Assembly: GCF_001431725.1 (NCBI RefSeq)
Contig: NZ_CP013106.1
Coordinates: forward strand, 1,612,001-1,676,000
DNA: 64,000 nucleotides
Direction: 5' to 3'
Source: Halomonas huangheensis
Lineage (GTDB): Bacteria > Pseudomonadota > Gammaproteobacteria > Pseudomonadales > Halomonadaceae
Shown one piece after another: positions 27,505-37,545 of the stretch; within the stretch, counting starts at the first letter, position 1; each line of letters begins with the position of its first letter. The position numbers were made by a program, and so were the translations under genes. The notes beneath the pieces were generated by a model. It saw only the letters and a list, made by a program, of their open reading frames with translations. It made no database searches and had not been told where the DNA came from.

Positions 27505-28677
27505 ATGTCTGCGACCTCACAAGCGCCGAGTCAGCCTCGCGCGGAGACGCCTCTGGAGCGTTATCGCCGCGATCTCCAGCGCGACAACTTCACCCCGGAC
27601 TCTGCACAGGCCAATGCTGTTGAGCACCTGCAGCGGTTGTATGATCAGTTGTTGAAAACGCCGGATACGCGGCCGACGAGCACTGTGGCTGGTGGCTGGA
27701 CATCCAGGGTCAAGGGCTGGTTGGGGCGTCGTGATGAAATGAAGGAGCCTGAGATTCCTGCCATTTCAGGACTGTATTTCTGGGGAGGTGTCGGTCGCGG
27801 AAAGACCTACCTGGTCGATACCTTTTATGAGAGCCTGCCGTTTCCACACAAGATGCGAACTCACTTTCACCGGTTCATGCAGCGTGTGCACAATGAGTTG
27901 ACGCATTGCAAGGGCGAGAAAGACCCGCTGAAGCTGATTGCCGGCAAGTTCGCAGACGAGGCTCGGGTGATCTGTTTCGACGAGTTCTTCGTCAAGGACA
28001 TCACCGATGCCATGATTCTTGCCAATCTGCTCGAAGCGTTGTTCGAGCGTGGTGTAGTGCTGGTAGCGACATCGAATATCGTGCCGGACGACCTGTATCG
28101 TGATGGGTTGCAGCGGGCGCGCTTTCTGCCGGCGATTGACCTGCTCAAACGTCACTGCGAGGTGGTCAATGTCGACTCCGGAGTGGATTATCGTCTACGG
28201 GCGCTGGAGAGAGCCGAGATATTCCATTCGCCGCTTGATGACGAGGCTGACCGGGAGCTGGAACGCAGCTTTCGGGAAGTGGCGGGTCATGAGGGCGAGC
28301 GCAATGTGCCGATCGAGGTCAATCATCGTGTCCTCAGTGCCGAGCGTCTGCATGAGGACGTGGTGTGGTTTGACTTCCTTGAACTCTGCGATGGGCCGCG
28401 TAGCCAGAACGACTATATTGAACTGGCTCGTGAATACCACACGGTGTTGGTTTCAGGCGTGAAGCGTATGAGCGGCGCCACCGATGATCAAGCACGTCGC
28501 TTCATCAATATGGTCGATGAATTCTATGATCGTGGTGTCAAGTTGCTGATGTCCGCGGAAGTTCCAGCGGAAGAACTGTATAGCGGTGGCAAACTGGAGT
28601 TTGAGTATCAGCGCACATTGTCGCGTCTGCAGGAGATGCAATCGAGGGAATACCTCTCGCTCCCGCATAAGCCATGA
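27505..28677 (+). CDS. zapE: Cell division ATPase ZapE (AFG1 family)
   Basis: 390 aa (E. coli 375). Walker A GGVGRGKTYLVD near residues 94-105, Walker B VICFDEFFVKDI near 155, sensor VATSNIVPDDLY near 190. The AFG1-type P-loop ATPase associates with FtsZ under stress in E. coli. It stands alone, with its own promoter and a 9-bp inverted repeat (28685-28693/28716-28724) after the stop. Confidence 0.94.
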   Translation: MSATSQAPSQPRAETPLERYRRDLQRDNFTPDSAQANAVEHLQRLYDQLLKTPDTRPTSTVAGGWTSRVKGWLGRRDEMKEPEIPAISGLYFWGGVGRGKTYLVDTFYESLPFPHKMRTHFHRFMQRVHNELTHCKGEKDPLKLIAGKFADEARVICFDEFFVKDITDAMILANLLEALFERGVVLVATSNIVPDDLYRDGLQRARFLPAIDLLKRHCEVVNVDSGVDYRLRALERAEIFHSPLDDEADRELERSFREVAGHEGERNVPIEVNHRVLSAERLHEDVVWFDFLELCDGPRSQNDYIELAREYHTVLVSGVKRMSGATDDQARRFINMVDEFYDRGVKLLMSAEVPAEELYSGGKLEFEYQRTLSRLQEMQSREYLSLPHKP

Positions 28678-28684
28678 TGGTGTG

Positions 28685-28745
28685 AGCTACGAGTACGAAT
28701 GAAGCGTGCTTGAGGCTCGTAGCTGAATGGGTGGTATTGTTTTTT
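28685..28745 (+). terminator. Weak stem-loop after zapE
   Basis: AGCTACGAG (28685-28693) and CTCGTAGCT (28716-28724) form a 9-bp stem with a 22-nt loop; a T-run lies further on at 28740-28745. Possible terminator or remnant of AGCTACGAG-type intergenic repeats. Confidence 0.4.
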
Positions 28746-28776
28746 CACGTCATGTAGAATGCGCGCTCGCTCGACC

Positions 28777-28817
28777 GTTGCGTCCGAATGTCGGCTCCCG
28801 GGCTGATGGGGCGCAAC
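28777..28817 (+). promoter_or_regulatory. Candidate rplM leader stem-loop
   Basis: GTTGCGTCC (28777-28785) pairs with GGGCGCAAC (28809-28817) with one G-U pair, and an inner TCGGC/GCTGA pair extends it. It lies 86 bp before rplM. In E. coli the rplM leader is bound by L13 for autogenous control, so this may be the equivalent site. Confidence 0.35.
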
Positions 28818-28902
28818 CAAGAAAAATAGGGATGATCCCATGTCGGCAAGGCTTGTAGCTGCCGACGGCAGGATCCAATACATCGAATTGGTGATTTCAT
28901 CC

Positions 28903-29331
28903 ATGAAGACGTTCACTGCTAAGCCGCAGTCCGTCCAGCGCGACTGGTATATTGTCGATGCCGCGGACAAGACGCTCGGTCGTCTGGCCACTGAAATTGC
29001 TCGTCGCCTGCGCGGCAAGCACAAGCCTGAGTACACTCCTCACGTTGATACCGGCGATTACATCGTCGTCATCAATGCCGAGAAGGTAAAGGTCACTGGC
29101 AACAAGTCCAGCGACAAGATGTACTACCGTCACACCGGTTATCCGGGCGGCCTGCGTTCCATGAGCTTCAATCAGCTCATCGACCATGCTCCCGAGCGTG
29201 TTATCGAAGGCGCCGTCAAGGGCATGCTGCCGAAGGGCCCGCTGGGTCGTGCCATGCACTCCAAGCTGAAGGTCTATGCCGGCACCGAACATCCGCACAC
29301 TGCGCAGCAGCCGCAAGAACTGAACATCTGA
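28903..29331 (+). CDS. rplM: 50S ribosomal protein L13
   Basis: 142 aa, the same as E. coli L13. From the ATG at 28903 ([20 protein letters not shown]), with [20 protein letters not shown] and [20 protein letters not shown] 225-bp leader separates it from zapE. It forms the usual operon with rpsI. Confidence 0.99.
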   Translation: MKTFTAKPQSVQRDWYIVDAADKTLGRLATEIARRLRGKHKPEYTPHVDTGDYIVVINAEKVKVTGNKSSDKMYYRHTGYPGGLRSMSFNQLIDHAPERVIEGAVKGMLPKGPLGRAMHSKLKVYAGTEHPHTAQQPQELNI

Positions 29332-29344
29332 GGGAATCTTCGCC

Positions 29345-29734
29345 ATGACACAGCAGTATTACGGTACCGGGCGCCGCAAGACCTCTACCGCGCGCGTCTT
29401 CCTCAAGCCGGGCACCGGCAAGATCACTGTCAACAGCCGTGAGCTGAACGAATACTTCGGCCGCGTGACTGGTCGTATGGTGGTTCGTCAGCCTCTCGAA
29501 CTGACCGACACTCTTGAGCAGTTCGACGTTTATGTCACTGTCCAGGGTGGTGGTGGTAGTGCCCAGGCGGGTGCTATTCGTCACGGCATCACTCGTGCCC
29601 TGATGCAATACAATGAAGACTTCCGCCAGCCGCTGCGTGCCGCTGGTTACGTCACTCGTGATGCTCGTGAAGTCGAGCGTAAGAAGGTCGGTCTGCGCAA
29701 GGCGCGTCGTCGTCCGCAGTTCTCCAAGCGCTGA
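29345..29734 (+). CDS. rpsI: 30S ribosomal protein S9
   Basis: 129 aa (E. coli 130). It starts [18 protein letters not shown] and ends with the basic [14 protein letters not shown] tail that reaches the P-site tRNA. Lies 13 bp after rplM and is followed by a strong hairpin. Confidence 0.99.
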   Translation: MTQQYYGTGRRKTSTARVFLKPGTGKITVNSRELNEYFGRVTGRMVVRQPLELTDTLEQFDVYVTVQGGGGSAQAGAIRHGITRALMQYNEDFRQPLRAAGYVTRDAREVERKKVGLRKARRRPQFSKR

Positions 29735-29757
29735 TACTCTCACCGCTTGTCGATCTT

Positions 29758-29786
29758 CAATGCCCGGGCCAATGGCCCGGGCATTG
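29758..29786 (+). terminator. Terminator hairpin after rpsI
   Basis: CAATGCCCGGGCC, loop AAT, GGCCCGGGCATTG: perfect 13-bp stem; no T-run. Confidence 0.75.
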
Positions 29787-30008
29787 TCGTTTCCGGGGAG
29801 CGCCCTGGTCGACATTGGTCTTGCTTCACTTGATGGAAGTTGTTCTGCTTCAACGCGCTGGCGATTGTGCGTAGCCTGCTGTCAGGCGCTATCCTTGTGC
29901 CAATGTTGGGTATTTCTTAACATTGAAACCACTTGTCTCCGTCTTTCAGCAATGTCGAGGGACCGTGCAACAACAACAACGGAAAGGCTTGATGGGAGAA
30001 ATCAGATC

Positions 30009-30608
30009 ATGGCAGATAGCGGCGTGAACAAGGGGCGGCGCCGTTTCCTCGTGGGCGCGACCTCCGTTCTGGGAGCGGTTGGTGCCGTCGGGGTGGCGAT
30101 ACCCTTCGTAGCTTCCTGGCAGCCGAGCGCCAGGGCCCGAGCAGCTGGGGCACCCGTCCAGGCGGACATTTCCAAGCTTGAGGCGGGGCAGCGGATGACC
30201 GTCGAGTGGCGTGGCCGTCCGGTGTGGTTGGTCAACCGAACTCCGGAGATGATCGAACGTACCGAGGACCTCACCGCAGATATCCTTGCGGACCCGGAAT
30301 CCGAAAGGCCGCAGCAGCCGGAATATGTGACAGGGCCGTTGCGCTCCATTCGCCCTGAGATCGGAGTGCTGGTCGGAATCTGTACCCACCTGGGTTGCTC
30401 TCCTCTCTACAAACCTGAGCCCAATGCGCAGGATGTCGGTGCAGAAGACTGGCCAGGTGGCTTCTTCTGTCCTTGTCATGGCTCACGCTTTGACCTTGCT
30501 GGAAGGGTCTTCCGTAATGTGCCGGCGCCGACCAACCTGGAAGTGCCGCCGTACCATTTCATCAGTGACACGGTGATCGTGATCGGTGAAGACGGGGAGA
30601 GCGCATAA
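30009..30608 (+). CDS. petA: Ubiquinol-cytochrome c reductase iron-sulfur subunit (Rieske)
   Basis: 199 aa. A twin-arginine-type N-terminus (GRRRFLVGATSVLGAVG) holds the single membrane anchor. The Rieske ligands lie in CTHLGCSP and CPCHGSRF near residues 128 and 155, followed by the conserved Pro loop region. It takes electrons from quinol to cytochrome c1. First gene of petABC; its stop overlaps the petB start by one base. Confidence 0.98.
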   Translation: MADSGVNKGRRRFLVGATSVLGAVGAVGVAIPFVASWQPSARARAAGAPVQADISKLEAGQRMTVEWRGRPVWLVNRTPEMIERTEDLTADILADPESERPQQPEYVTGPLRSIRPEIGVLVGICTHLGCSPLYKPEPNAQDVGAEDWPGGFFCPCHGSRFDLAGRVFRNVPAPTNLEVPPYHFISDTVIVIGEDGESA

Positions 30609-31870
30609 TGGCTAATCCGAACAAGGCAAAGGCCGAGCGCGGTCTGATGCGGTGGGTCGATGATCGTTTTCCGGCGACACAGCTGTGGCGGGATCACCTG
30701 TCAGAGTATTACGCGCCGAAGAACTTCAATTTCTGGTACTTCTTCGGCTCTCTGGCATTGCTGGTACTGGTCAACCAGATTCTGACCGGTGTTTGGTTGA
30801 CCATGAGCTTCAACCCCAGTGCCGAGGGTGCCTTCGCGTCCGTCGAGTACATCATGCGCGATGTCGAGTACGGCTGGTTGATTCGCTACATGCATTCCAC
30901 CGGCGCCTCGGCGTTCTTCGTGGTCGTCTATCTGCATATGTTCCGCGGCTTGCTGTATGGCTCCTACAAGGCGCCGCGCGAGCTGGTGTGGATCTTCGGC
31001 ATGGCCATTTACCTTGCGCTGATGGCTGAGGCTTTCATGGGCTATCTGTTGCCCTGGGGGCAGATGTCCTACTGGGGGGCGCAAGTCATCATTTCACTGT
31101 TCTCGGCAATTCCGGGGATCGGGCCGGGACTGGCCGAGTGGGTGCGGGGGGATTACCTGATATCGGGTATTACTCTCAACCGCTTCTTTGCGCTGCACGT
31201 TGTTGCCTTGCCGATCGTGATCCTGGCACTGGTGGTGCTGCATATCATTGCATTGCACGAGGTGGGCTCCAACAATCCCGACGGCATCGAGATCAAGGAC
31301 CGCAAGGATGAGGCTGGGAAGCCGATTGATGGTATACCGTTCCATCCCTATTACACGGTGAAGGATATCGTCGGGGTGGCAGTCTTCCTGTTTGTATTCT
31401 GTGTGGTCATCTTCTATTTCCCTGAGGGGGGAGGTTACTTCCTCGAGACGCCCAATTTCGAGCCGGCCAATCAGCTCAAGACGCCGGATCATATTGCTCC
31501 TGTGTGGTACTTCACGCCGTTCTACGCGATTCTGCGGGCTATCACCTTCAGTGTCTTTGGGCTCGATGCGAAGTTTCTCGGCGTGGTCTTCATGGGAGCT
31601 GCCATCGGCTTGTTGTTCGTGCTGCCGTGGCTGGACCGTTCGCCGGTTCGTTCGATCCGCTATAAAGGCTGGATCTCCAAGGTAATGTTGGCGCTGCTTG
31701 CGATCAGTTTCGTGACGCTGGGTGTGTTGGGGGTGTTGCCTCCCACTGCTTCGCGCACGCTGGTCGCTCAGGTCTGTGCGGTGATCTATTTCGCCTACTT
31801 CCTGCTGATGCCGATATATACGCGTCTGGAGAAGACTAAACCCGTTCCGGAAAGGGTGACTGGCTCATGA
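30608..31870 (+). CDS. petB: Cytochrome b of the bc1 complex
   Basis: 420 aa membrane protein with eight or more helices. The first four-helix bundle shows GWLIRYMHSTGASAFFVVVYLHMFRG with a heme histidine pair and FMGYLLPWGQMSYWGAQV; the second pair is in FFALHVVALPIVILALVVLH. It holds both b hemes and both quinone sites. The 4-base overlap with petC is ATGA. Confidence 0.98.
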   Translation: MANPNKAKAERGLMRWVDDRFPATQLWRDHLSEYYAPKNFNFWYFFGSLALLVLVNQILTGVWLTMSFNPSAEGAFASVEYIMRDVEYGWLIRYMHSTGASAFFVVVYLHMFRGLLYGSYKAPRELVWIFGMAIYLALMAEAFMGYLLPWGQMSYWGAQVIISLFSAIPGIGPGLAEWVRGDYLISGITLNRFFALHVVALPIVILALVVLHIIALHEVGSNNPDGIEIKDRKDEAGKPIDGIPFHPYYTVKDIVGVAVFLFVFCVVIFYFPEGGGYFLETPNFEPANQLKTPDHIAPVWYFTPFYAILRAITFSVFGLDAKFLGVVFMGAAIGLLFVLPWLDRSPVRSIRYKGWISKVMLALLAISFVTLGVLGVLPPTASRTLVAQVCAVIYFAYFLLMPIYTRLEKTKPVPERVTGS

Positions 31871-32637
31871 AAAAGCAACTGTTCGCACTGCTCTTTGCGC
31901 TGGTACCCATAGGCTCTTTCGCTGCGGGTGGGGAGGAAGTACATCTCCAGCATATGTCACCGAACCTCTCCGACCAGCCATCTCTGCAGCGGGGCATGCA
32001 GCTCTATGTCAATTACTGCATGGGCTGTCATTCTCTGGAATACCAACGCTTTTCCCGTGCAGCTGAAGACCTGGCGATGCCTGAGGATCTGGTGGTCGAC
32101 AACCTGATCTTTTCGCCGGAGTTGGGATTCAATGACCAGATGCACAAGGCGATGTCGGATGAAGACGCGGCAACCTGGTTTGGTCAGTCGCCACCCGATC
32201 TGACTCTCGAGTCACGTTTGCGTGGGACCGATTGGATCTATACGTATCTGCTGAGCTTTTATCGCGACGCGGAGCGCCCCACAGGCACCAATAATCTGGT
32301 GTTCCCGGCGGTGGGTATGCCCAATGTGCTGGAGTCGCTGCAGGGGGTGCAGGAGAAGGTTTGTACTGCCGAGAATGAAGGCAAGGGAAATGCACAGGTG
32401 GATTCCTTGAGTGGCAAGCACCAATCCTGCGACAGTCTGGAGCTTGTCTCGCCTGGCGAGATGGAGCCTGCCGAGTTCGAGGAGGCTGTCTACGACCTGA
32501 CCAACTTCCTCGCTTACGTAGGTGAGCCATCCAGGCTTCAGGCTCAAGCACTAGCGCCCAAGGTGTTGATCTTTATCTTCATCTTTGGAGTCATTGCCTA
32601 TCTTCTCAAGCGTGAGTATTGGCGCGACGTTCACTGA
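31867..32637 (+). CDS. petC: Cytochrome c1
   Basis: 256 aa with a cleavable signal peptide (LFALLFALVPIGSFA). The heme c site is CMGCH near residues 52-56, and the sixth ligand region is GTDWIYTYLLSFYRD near 119. A C-terminal anchor (VLIFIFIFGVIAYLLKREYW) keeps it in the inner membrane. Last gene of petABC; followed by a terminator. Confidence 0.97.
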   Translation: MKKQLFALLFALVPIGSFAAGGEEVHLQHMSPNLSDQPSLQRGMQLYVNYCMGCHSLEYQRFSRAAEDLAMPEDLVVDNLIFSPELGFNDQMHKAMSDEDAATWFGQSPPDLTLESRLRGTDWIYTYLLSFYRDAERPTGTNNLVFPAVGMPNVLESLQGVQEKVCTAENEGKGNAQVDSLSGKHQSCDSLELVSPGEMEPAEFEEAVYDLTNFLAYVGEPSRLQAQALAPKVLIFIFIFGVIAYLLKREYWRDVH

Positions 32638-32655
32638 CAGAGCCAAGGTAGGCCG

Positions 32656-32685
32656 GGCGCATGGTTGCGAAGCCATGCGCCTTTT
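32656..32685 (+). terminator. Terminator after petC
   Basis: GGCGCATGG, 8-nt loop, CCATGCGCC, then TTTT. Confidence 0.85.
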
Positions 32686-32772
32686 GCTTTATGCGGGTAT
32701 CATTCGGTTTCCGGTTGTGTGCCCGGAGGCTGGAGGGCATGCCGTCGGGAGGCCCCAAAGGTCGGTCTGTCG

Positions 32773-32781
32773 TGTTATCAT
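32773..32781 (+). promoter_or_regulatory. Candidate extended -10 promoter for sspA
   Basis: TGTTATCAT (TGn plus TATCAT) lies 30 bp before the sspA ATG; no clear -35. Confidence 0.3.
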
Positions 32782-32811
32782 CCCGGCTTGAACTGATGCG
32801 AGGATTGTTTC

Positions 32812-33438
32812 ATGGGTGTAGTGGCCAAGCGGTCGTCGATGATCTTCTACTCCGGTGGCGATGATCATTACAGTCATCGTGTGCGGATTGTGTTGGCCGA
32901 GAAGGGAGTTGCCGTCGATATCGTTGAGGTTGGTGAGGATAGCCACCCCGAGGAGCTGGCGGATCTGAATCCTTACAACAGTGTTCCCACGCTGCTTGAT
33001 CGTGATCTGGTGCTTTATGAATCCAAGGTCATGATGGAATATCTGGATGAGCGCTTCCCGCATCCTCCGTTGTTGCCGGTTTATCCTGTGGCGCGCGCCC
33101 AGAGCCGTCTGTGGATGCATCGCATCGAGCGGGAGTGGTGCCCGATGGTCGAGCGCATTCAGGCAGGCAGCAAGAAGGAAGCCGACAAGGCGCGCAAGGA
33201 ACTGCGTGAGAGTCTGATTGGCATCTCGCCGATTTTCGAGGACATGCCGTTCTTCATGAGTGAGGAGTTTACGCTGGTCGATTGCTGTCTGGCACCGGTC
33301 CTCTGGCGCTTGCCAGCGCTGGGTATCGAGTTGCCGGAGAAGCAGGTGCGCCCGCTGCTCAACTACATGGAGCGTGTGTTTGCTCGCGAAGGTTTCAAGG
33401 CCGCTTTGTCAGAGGCTGAACGCGAGATGCGTATCTGA
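32812..33438 (+). CDS. sspA: Stringent starvation protein A
   Basis: 208 aa, glutathione-transferase fold without the catalytic N-terminal residue. It starts [16 protein letters not shown], as in Pseudomonas and E. coli SspA, and has the surface pocket region [21 protein letters not shown] near residues 44-64. It binds RNA polymerase and alters promoter use during starvation. It is followed 80 bp later by sspB. Confidence 0.97.
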   Translation: MGVVAKRSSMIFYSGGDDHYSHRVRIVLAEKGVAVDIVEVGEDSHPEELADLNPYNSVPTLLDRDLVLYESKVMMEYLDERFPHPPLLPVYPVARAQSRLWMHRIEREWCPMVERIQAGSKKEADKARKELRESLIGISPIFEDMPFFMSEEFTLVDCCLAPVLWRLPALGIELPEKQVRPLLNYMERVFAREGFKAALSEAEREMRI

Positions 33439-33518
33439 CGGATAGCCCTCTGCATGCCGGTTGCTGGCACATGGCATCCGGCGTGATTTTCTTCCATGCC
33501 AATCGAGAGAGCCGATTC

Positions 33519-33989
33519 ATGAAGTCTAGTCGCCCCTACCTGGCCAGGGCCCTCTACGAGTGGTTGCTGGACAACGAACTGACCCCTTATATCGTCGTCG
33601 ACGCTGAGCAGGAGTTGGTGGAAGTACCGCGCCAATTCGTTCAGAACGGGCAGATTGTGCTTAACCTGGGTCCGACGGCGGTGCGTGACTTGCACATGGA
33701 CAATGAGCAGATCCGCTTTTCTGCTCGTTTCAGTGGCAAGTCGGAAAACCTGTTCGTACCGATGTCGGCACTGATCGCGCTTTATGCGCGAGAGAATGGT
33801 GTCGGGATGGTGTTCGGCCACGAGCCGGTACTGCCTTCTGATGAGGCGGAAGGTGCCGAGAATGATGAGTCGGTGTCATTGGAAGTCGTGGATACCGAAA
33901 ACGATGACGAACTGGTGACCTCTGAGGCGGATGAGAATGAGCATCCTCCACGCAAGAAAGGGCGTCCATCGTTGCGCGTCATCAAGTGA
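33519..33989 (+). CDS. sspB: ClpXP adaptor SspB
   Basis: 156 aa from the ATG at 33519 (MKSSRPYLARALYEWL). The N-terminal substrate-binding domain (to about residue 110) recognises ssrA tags; an acidic flexible linker follows and the tail GRPSLRVIK is the ClpX-binding module. It delivers ssrA-tagged proteins to ClpXP. Operon with sspA, then a bidirectional terminator. Confidence 0.96.
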   Translation: MKSSRPYLARALYEWLLDNELTPYIVVDAEQELVEVPRQFVQNGQIVLNLGPTAVRDLHMDNEQIRFSARFSGKSENLFVPMSALIALYARENGVGMVFGHEPVLPSDEAEGAENDESVSLEVVDTENDDELVTSEADENEHPPRKKGRPSLRVIK

Positions 33990-34030
33990 ACCACTGCTGA
34001 CGCGTTATTTCGATGATGTGGTTGGGTGGA

Positions 34031-34073
34031 TAACGCAAGAAGGCAGGCCATTTTGGCCTGCCTTCTTGCGTTA
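34031..34073. terminator. Bidirectional terminator between sspB and dolP
   Basis: Perfect 20-bp stem (34031-34050 with 34054-34073) around TTT, containing AAGAAGGCAGGCC and its complement; serves the convergent genes. Confidence 0.9.
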
Positions 34074-34106
34074 TTCTCGTTAGCCAGGAGTTTGGCTGGC
34101 GTGGTC

Positions 34107-34682
34107 TCAGTCGATGTAATCGAATACCTTGACGATGCGCTCCATGCCTCCTGCACTTGCTGCGATCTGGACGGCTTGCTCGCCTTCGGCGTGGCTGACC
34201 ATGCCCATCAGGTAGACGGTGGCGTTCTCGGTAACCACTTTTATATGGCTGGAGTTGATTTCATTGCTGGTGGCCAGCACGGTGTTGACCTTGGTAGTCA
34301 GCCAGGCATCCTGCATGACGCGGCTGCCCGGTAGGTTGCCGGAGATCGTCAGCTCGTTATGGACGCGTCGCACATTGCGTACTTGAGAGGTGATATCCTC
34401 AGCACTCGTGCGCAATTCCTCGCTGGGGACCTGGCCGGTCAGCAGTACTACACCGTTGTAGCTGTCGACATTGATTCGGGAGTCATTGAGTCGAGCATCG
34501 ACGCGGCCCATGTTGTGCTTGGCCTTGTTTTCGATGTTCCCGTCCTCGACTTCCATGCCGATGGTGCGCTCATGGTAATCTTCGTCGATCGTGCCTGGAT
34601 TGGTTACAGACGTGACTGCCGAGCAGCCGCCAAGCAGCACAACAGACAGCGCCAGAATGGCGCCAAGTGAACGTTGATTCAT
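34107..34682 (-). CDS. dolP: Outer-membrane BON-domain lipoprotein DolP
   Basis: 191 aa from the ATG at 34682 (MNQRSLGAILAL). Signal peptide with a lipobox LLGGC, Cys near residue 20, then two BON domains (INVDSYNGVVLLTGQVPSEE and IKVVTENATVYLMGMVSHAE). DolP (YraP) supports outer-membrane integrity and the BAM complex. It is just after diaA (4-bp gap), which is the conserved order. Confidence 0.94.
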   Translation of the reverse strand: MNQRSLGAILALSVVLLGGCSAVTSVTNPGTIDEDYHERTIGMEVEDGNIENKAKHNMGRVDARLNDSRINVDSYNGVVLLTGQVPSEELRTSAEDITSQVRNVRRVHNELTISGNLPGSRVMQDAWLTTKVNTVLATSNEINSSHIKVVTENATVYLMGMVSHAEGEQAVQIAASAGGMERIVKVFDYID

Positions 34683-34686
34683 AGGG

Positions 34687-35343
<657 letters not shown>

Positions 35344-35718
35344 TCAGTTCGCTTCGATGGCATTTTTCAGCCATTGGTATTCAAGGTCAGGCGGAGCGCC
35401 GGTGACCGCCAGTACGTCGAAGCGGCAAGGACATGATAGCCCGTTGCGATGAAGATAAAAACGCGCCGCTTTGATCAGGCGACGCTGCTTGGTTTGGGTG
35501 ATGGTCTCTGCGGGGGAGCCAAAGCGTGAATCAGAACGGTGGCGCACCTCGACGAAGACCAGTATCTCACCGTCGCGCATCACCAGATCCAGCTCGCCGC
35601 CGCGGATCTGTACATTACGCTCGACAATCGCCAGTCCGCGCTGACAGAGCCACTCGCCAGCGGCGCGCTCAATCAGCGCGCCGCGGTGGCGAGAGAATAT
35701 CGCGCGCGGATTGAGCAT
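35344..35718 (-). CDS. yraN: UPF0102 family protein YraN
   Basis: 124 aa. It shows the restriction-endonuclease-like fold of UPF0102: GAAGEWLCQRGLAIVERNVQ-like start (here ERAAGEWLCQRGLAI), GELDLVMRDGEILVFVEVRHR with the putative catalytic D, E and V-E-V-R motif. The biochemical role is unsettled. It overlaps the lpoA stop by one base. Confidence 0.93.
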   Translation of the reverse strand: MLNPRAIFSRHRGALIERAAGEWLCQRGLAIVERNVQIRGGELDLVMRDGEILVFVEVRHRSDSRFGSPAETITQTKQRRLIKAARFYLHRNGLSCPCRFDVLAVTGAPPDLEYQWLKNAIEAN

Positions 35719-37499
35719 CAGGGTTGGGTATTTTCTTCGTTGTCGGAAGATCCTGCTTCGTCATCCGCGTCCGTCAAGGATTGGCCGATCAGGATTGGCG
35801 CTGGAACGCCGTTCGAGAACACTGCCCAGGGAAGCTCGCGATAGATGCGCCCGGCATCGTTGCCGAGCATCCCGGTGGCGCCCTGCATCTGGGTTTGGGG
35901 AAGAGCTTCGAACTGAGGGATGCGACGCGCCAGTTCGTAGGCGTCGACACCCATGGCCATCAGGCGGAACAGGGCGGGGTTGCCTTCCTCGCGGAGTTCC
36001 TGGTAGCTGGCGTGGAACGGCAGTGCGTCGGCACCGCCTACGGCTGCGTCCGGGATCTGCCATGGGATATCGAGGAACTGCACGCCGTTCAGATCAGCGT
36101 CGAGGCGTGGCTGGGGGCGGCCCTCATACAAGTGTGAAGTAGCATAGACCGGCAGGTCGCTGGCCGAATAGTACTCCAGAGTGGGTTTGACCTGGCGGGC
36201 ATACTCCGGCAATGCCAGCAGGAACAGCATGTCCGGGCGTGGGTCGGCGATAGCCCGACGAGTGCTTTCCGTGGCTGGTGCGCCGGGGTTGTAGCGCACA
36301 GCATTGGCAGTGTTGCCGCCCAGTGAGCGCCACTCGTTCCAGAAGGCTTCGCCGACACGCTGTCCCCAACCATTGTTGGGGACCAGCATCGAGGCGGTGC
36401 GATGACCATCCTGCCAGGCGCGATCGGCAGCCTGACGCGCTTCATCTTCGGCGGAGAGACCATATTCGAATAGTCCCTCGGTGTTGTTGCTGGCGCCTTC
36501 GCCATAGTTCAGAGCCAGAGTTGGAATGGGTACGTTGGCGCGATTCTCCAGCTGAGTCACCACTGCCTTGTCGAGCGGGCCGACTACGACCTGAGCGCCG
36601 TTGCTCTGAGCTTGCTGATAGAGCATGTCGATATTGCCGCTAGAGGAGTCGATGAAGGTCAGTTGGGGGCCGCCAGTCTGATTGTCCTGATGAGTGCGAA
36701 TGCCGCGCTCGATAGCATCAGCAACATCGGCCAGTGGGCCGGATTCCGGCAGCATGACGGCGATGTTCTCGACATGCTGACCTTCCAGATCTCGCAATCC
36801 GGTAATCTGGCTTGGCATGCGGCGGTTGGCAGGGTGGTCGGAGTAGTTGACCCGCCAGTCATCAAGCTGGTTGAACAAGCGCTGTATGTCGCCTCCGCTA
36901 TCGCGAACGAGAGTGGCAAGTTCCAGCCAGCCGGTAACAATTGAATTGTCCGGTTGTGCCAGGGCATTGGCCTGGCGTGCATTCAGGACGGAAAGCTGTT
37001 CCCAGATGGCATCGTTGATATCTTCGCGACCGGTGTCACTCTGAACCTGCATCAATAACTGTGCCGCTTGCTGGGGCTTGCCGGTTTGACCCAATGCAAG
37101 TCCCTGACGCAGGCGCAGTAAGTTGGCCTCGTCGCTGGGGAACTGCATATCATCGAGTACTTCGGCTGCGCGCAGTACTGCTCGAGGATCACCTTCACTA
37201 TCGCCCAGTTCCGACAGCAGCATCGCCCATTCGCGACGGTCATCGCCCTGCAACAGACTGTCATCGAGATTGTTGGCTACTTCCAGGGCCTGGGGGCGGC
37301 GTCCCGAGCGTGCCAGAATGTCTGCCGCATGCAGGCGTGTCTGTGCTGCCTCGGTGGGTTGCTGCTGTTCTGCCTGGGCCAGCAGTTGATCAGGGTCGCC
37401 GTCGAACGCCTGTTGTACAATGCTCGGGGTGAAACTACACCCCGCCAGTGAAATTGCGATCAGCGCGGCGGCCATCGGGCCGCGGGTCGAAATCATCAT
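35718..37499 (-). CDS. lpoA: Outer-membrane lipoprotein LpoA, activator of PBP1a
   Basis: 593 aa from the ATG at 37499, with AAGGAAG 5 bases before. Signal peptide with lipobox LAGC (Cys near residue 19 or 20). An N-terminal TPR-like helical domain is followed by a periplasmic-binding-protein-like C-terminal domain (HVENIAVMLPESGPLADVAD, VVGPLDKAVV). It activates PBP1a transpeptidation from the outer membrane. Divergent from rsmI, starts 46 bp apart. E. coli LpoA is a little longer (678). Confidence 0.9.
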   Translation of the reverse strand: MMISTRGPMAAALIAISLAGCSFTPSIVQQAFDGDPDQLLAQAEQQQPTEAAQTRLHAADILARSGRRPQALEVANNLDDSLLQGDDRREWAMLLSELGDSEGDPRAVLRAAEVLDDMQFPSDEANLLRLRQGLALGQTGKPQQAAQLLMQVQSDTGREDINDAIWEQLSVLNARQANALAQPDNSIVTGWLELATLVRDSGGDIQRLFNQLDDWRVNYSDHPANRRMPSQITGLRDLEGQHVENIAVMLPESGPLADVADAIERGIRTHQDNQTGGPQLTFIDSSSGNIDMLYQQAQSNGAQVVVGPLDKAVVTQLENRANVPIPTLALNYGEGASNNTEGLFEYGLSAEDEARQAADRAWQDGHRTASMLVPNNGWGQRVGEAFWNEWRSLGGNTANAVRYNPGAPATESTRRAIADPRPDMLFLLALPEYARQVKPTLEYYSASDLPVYATSHLYEGRPQPRLDADLNGVQFLDIPWQIPDAAVGGADALPFHASYQELREEGNPALFRLMAMGVDAYELARRIPQFEALPQTQMQGATGMLGNDAGRIYRELPWAVFSNGVPAPILIGQSLTDADDEAGSSDNEENTQP

Positions 37500-37545
37500 C
37501 AATTCTTCCTTGTCCTGGATACGGATAGCAGCCCTGGGAGCCAGA

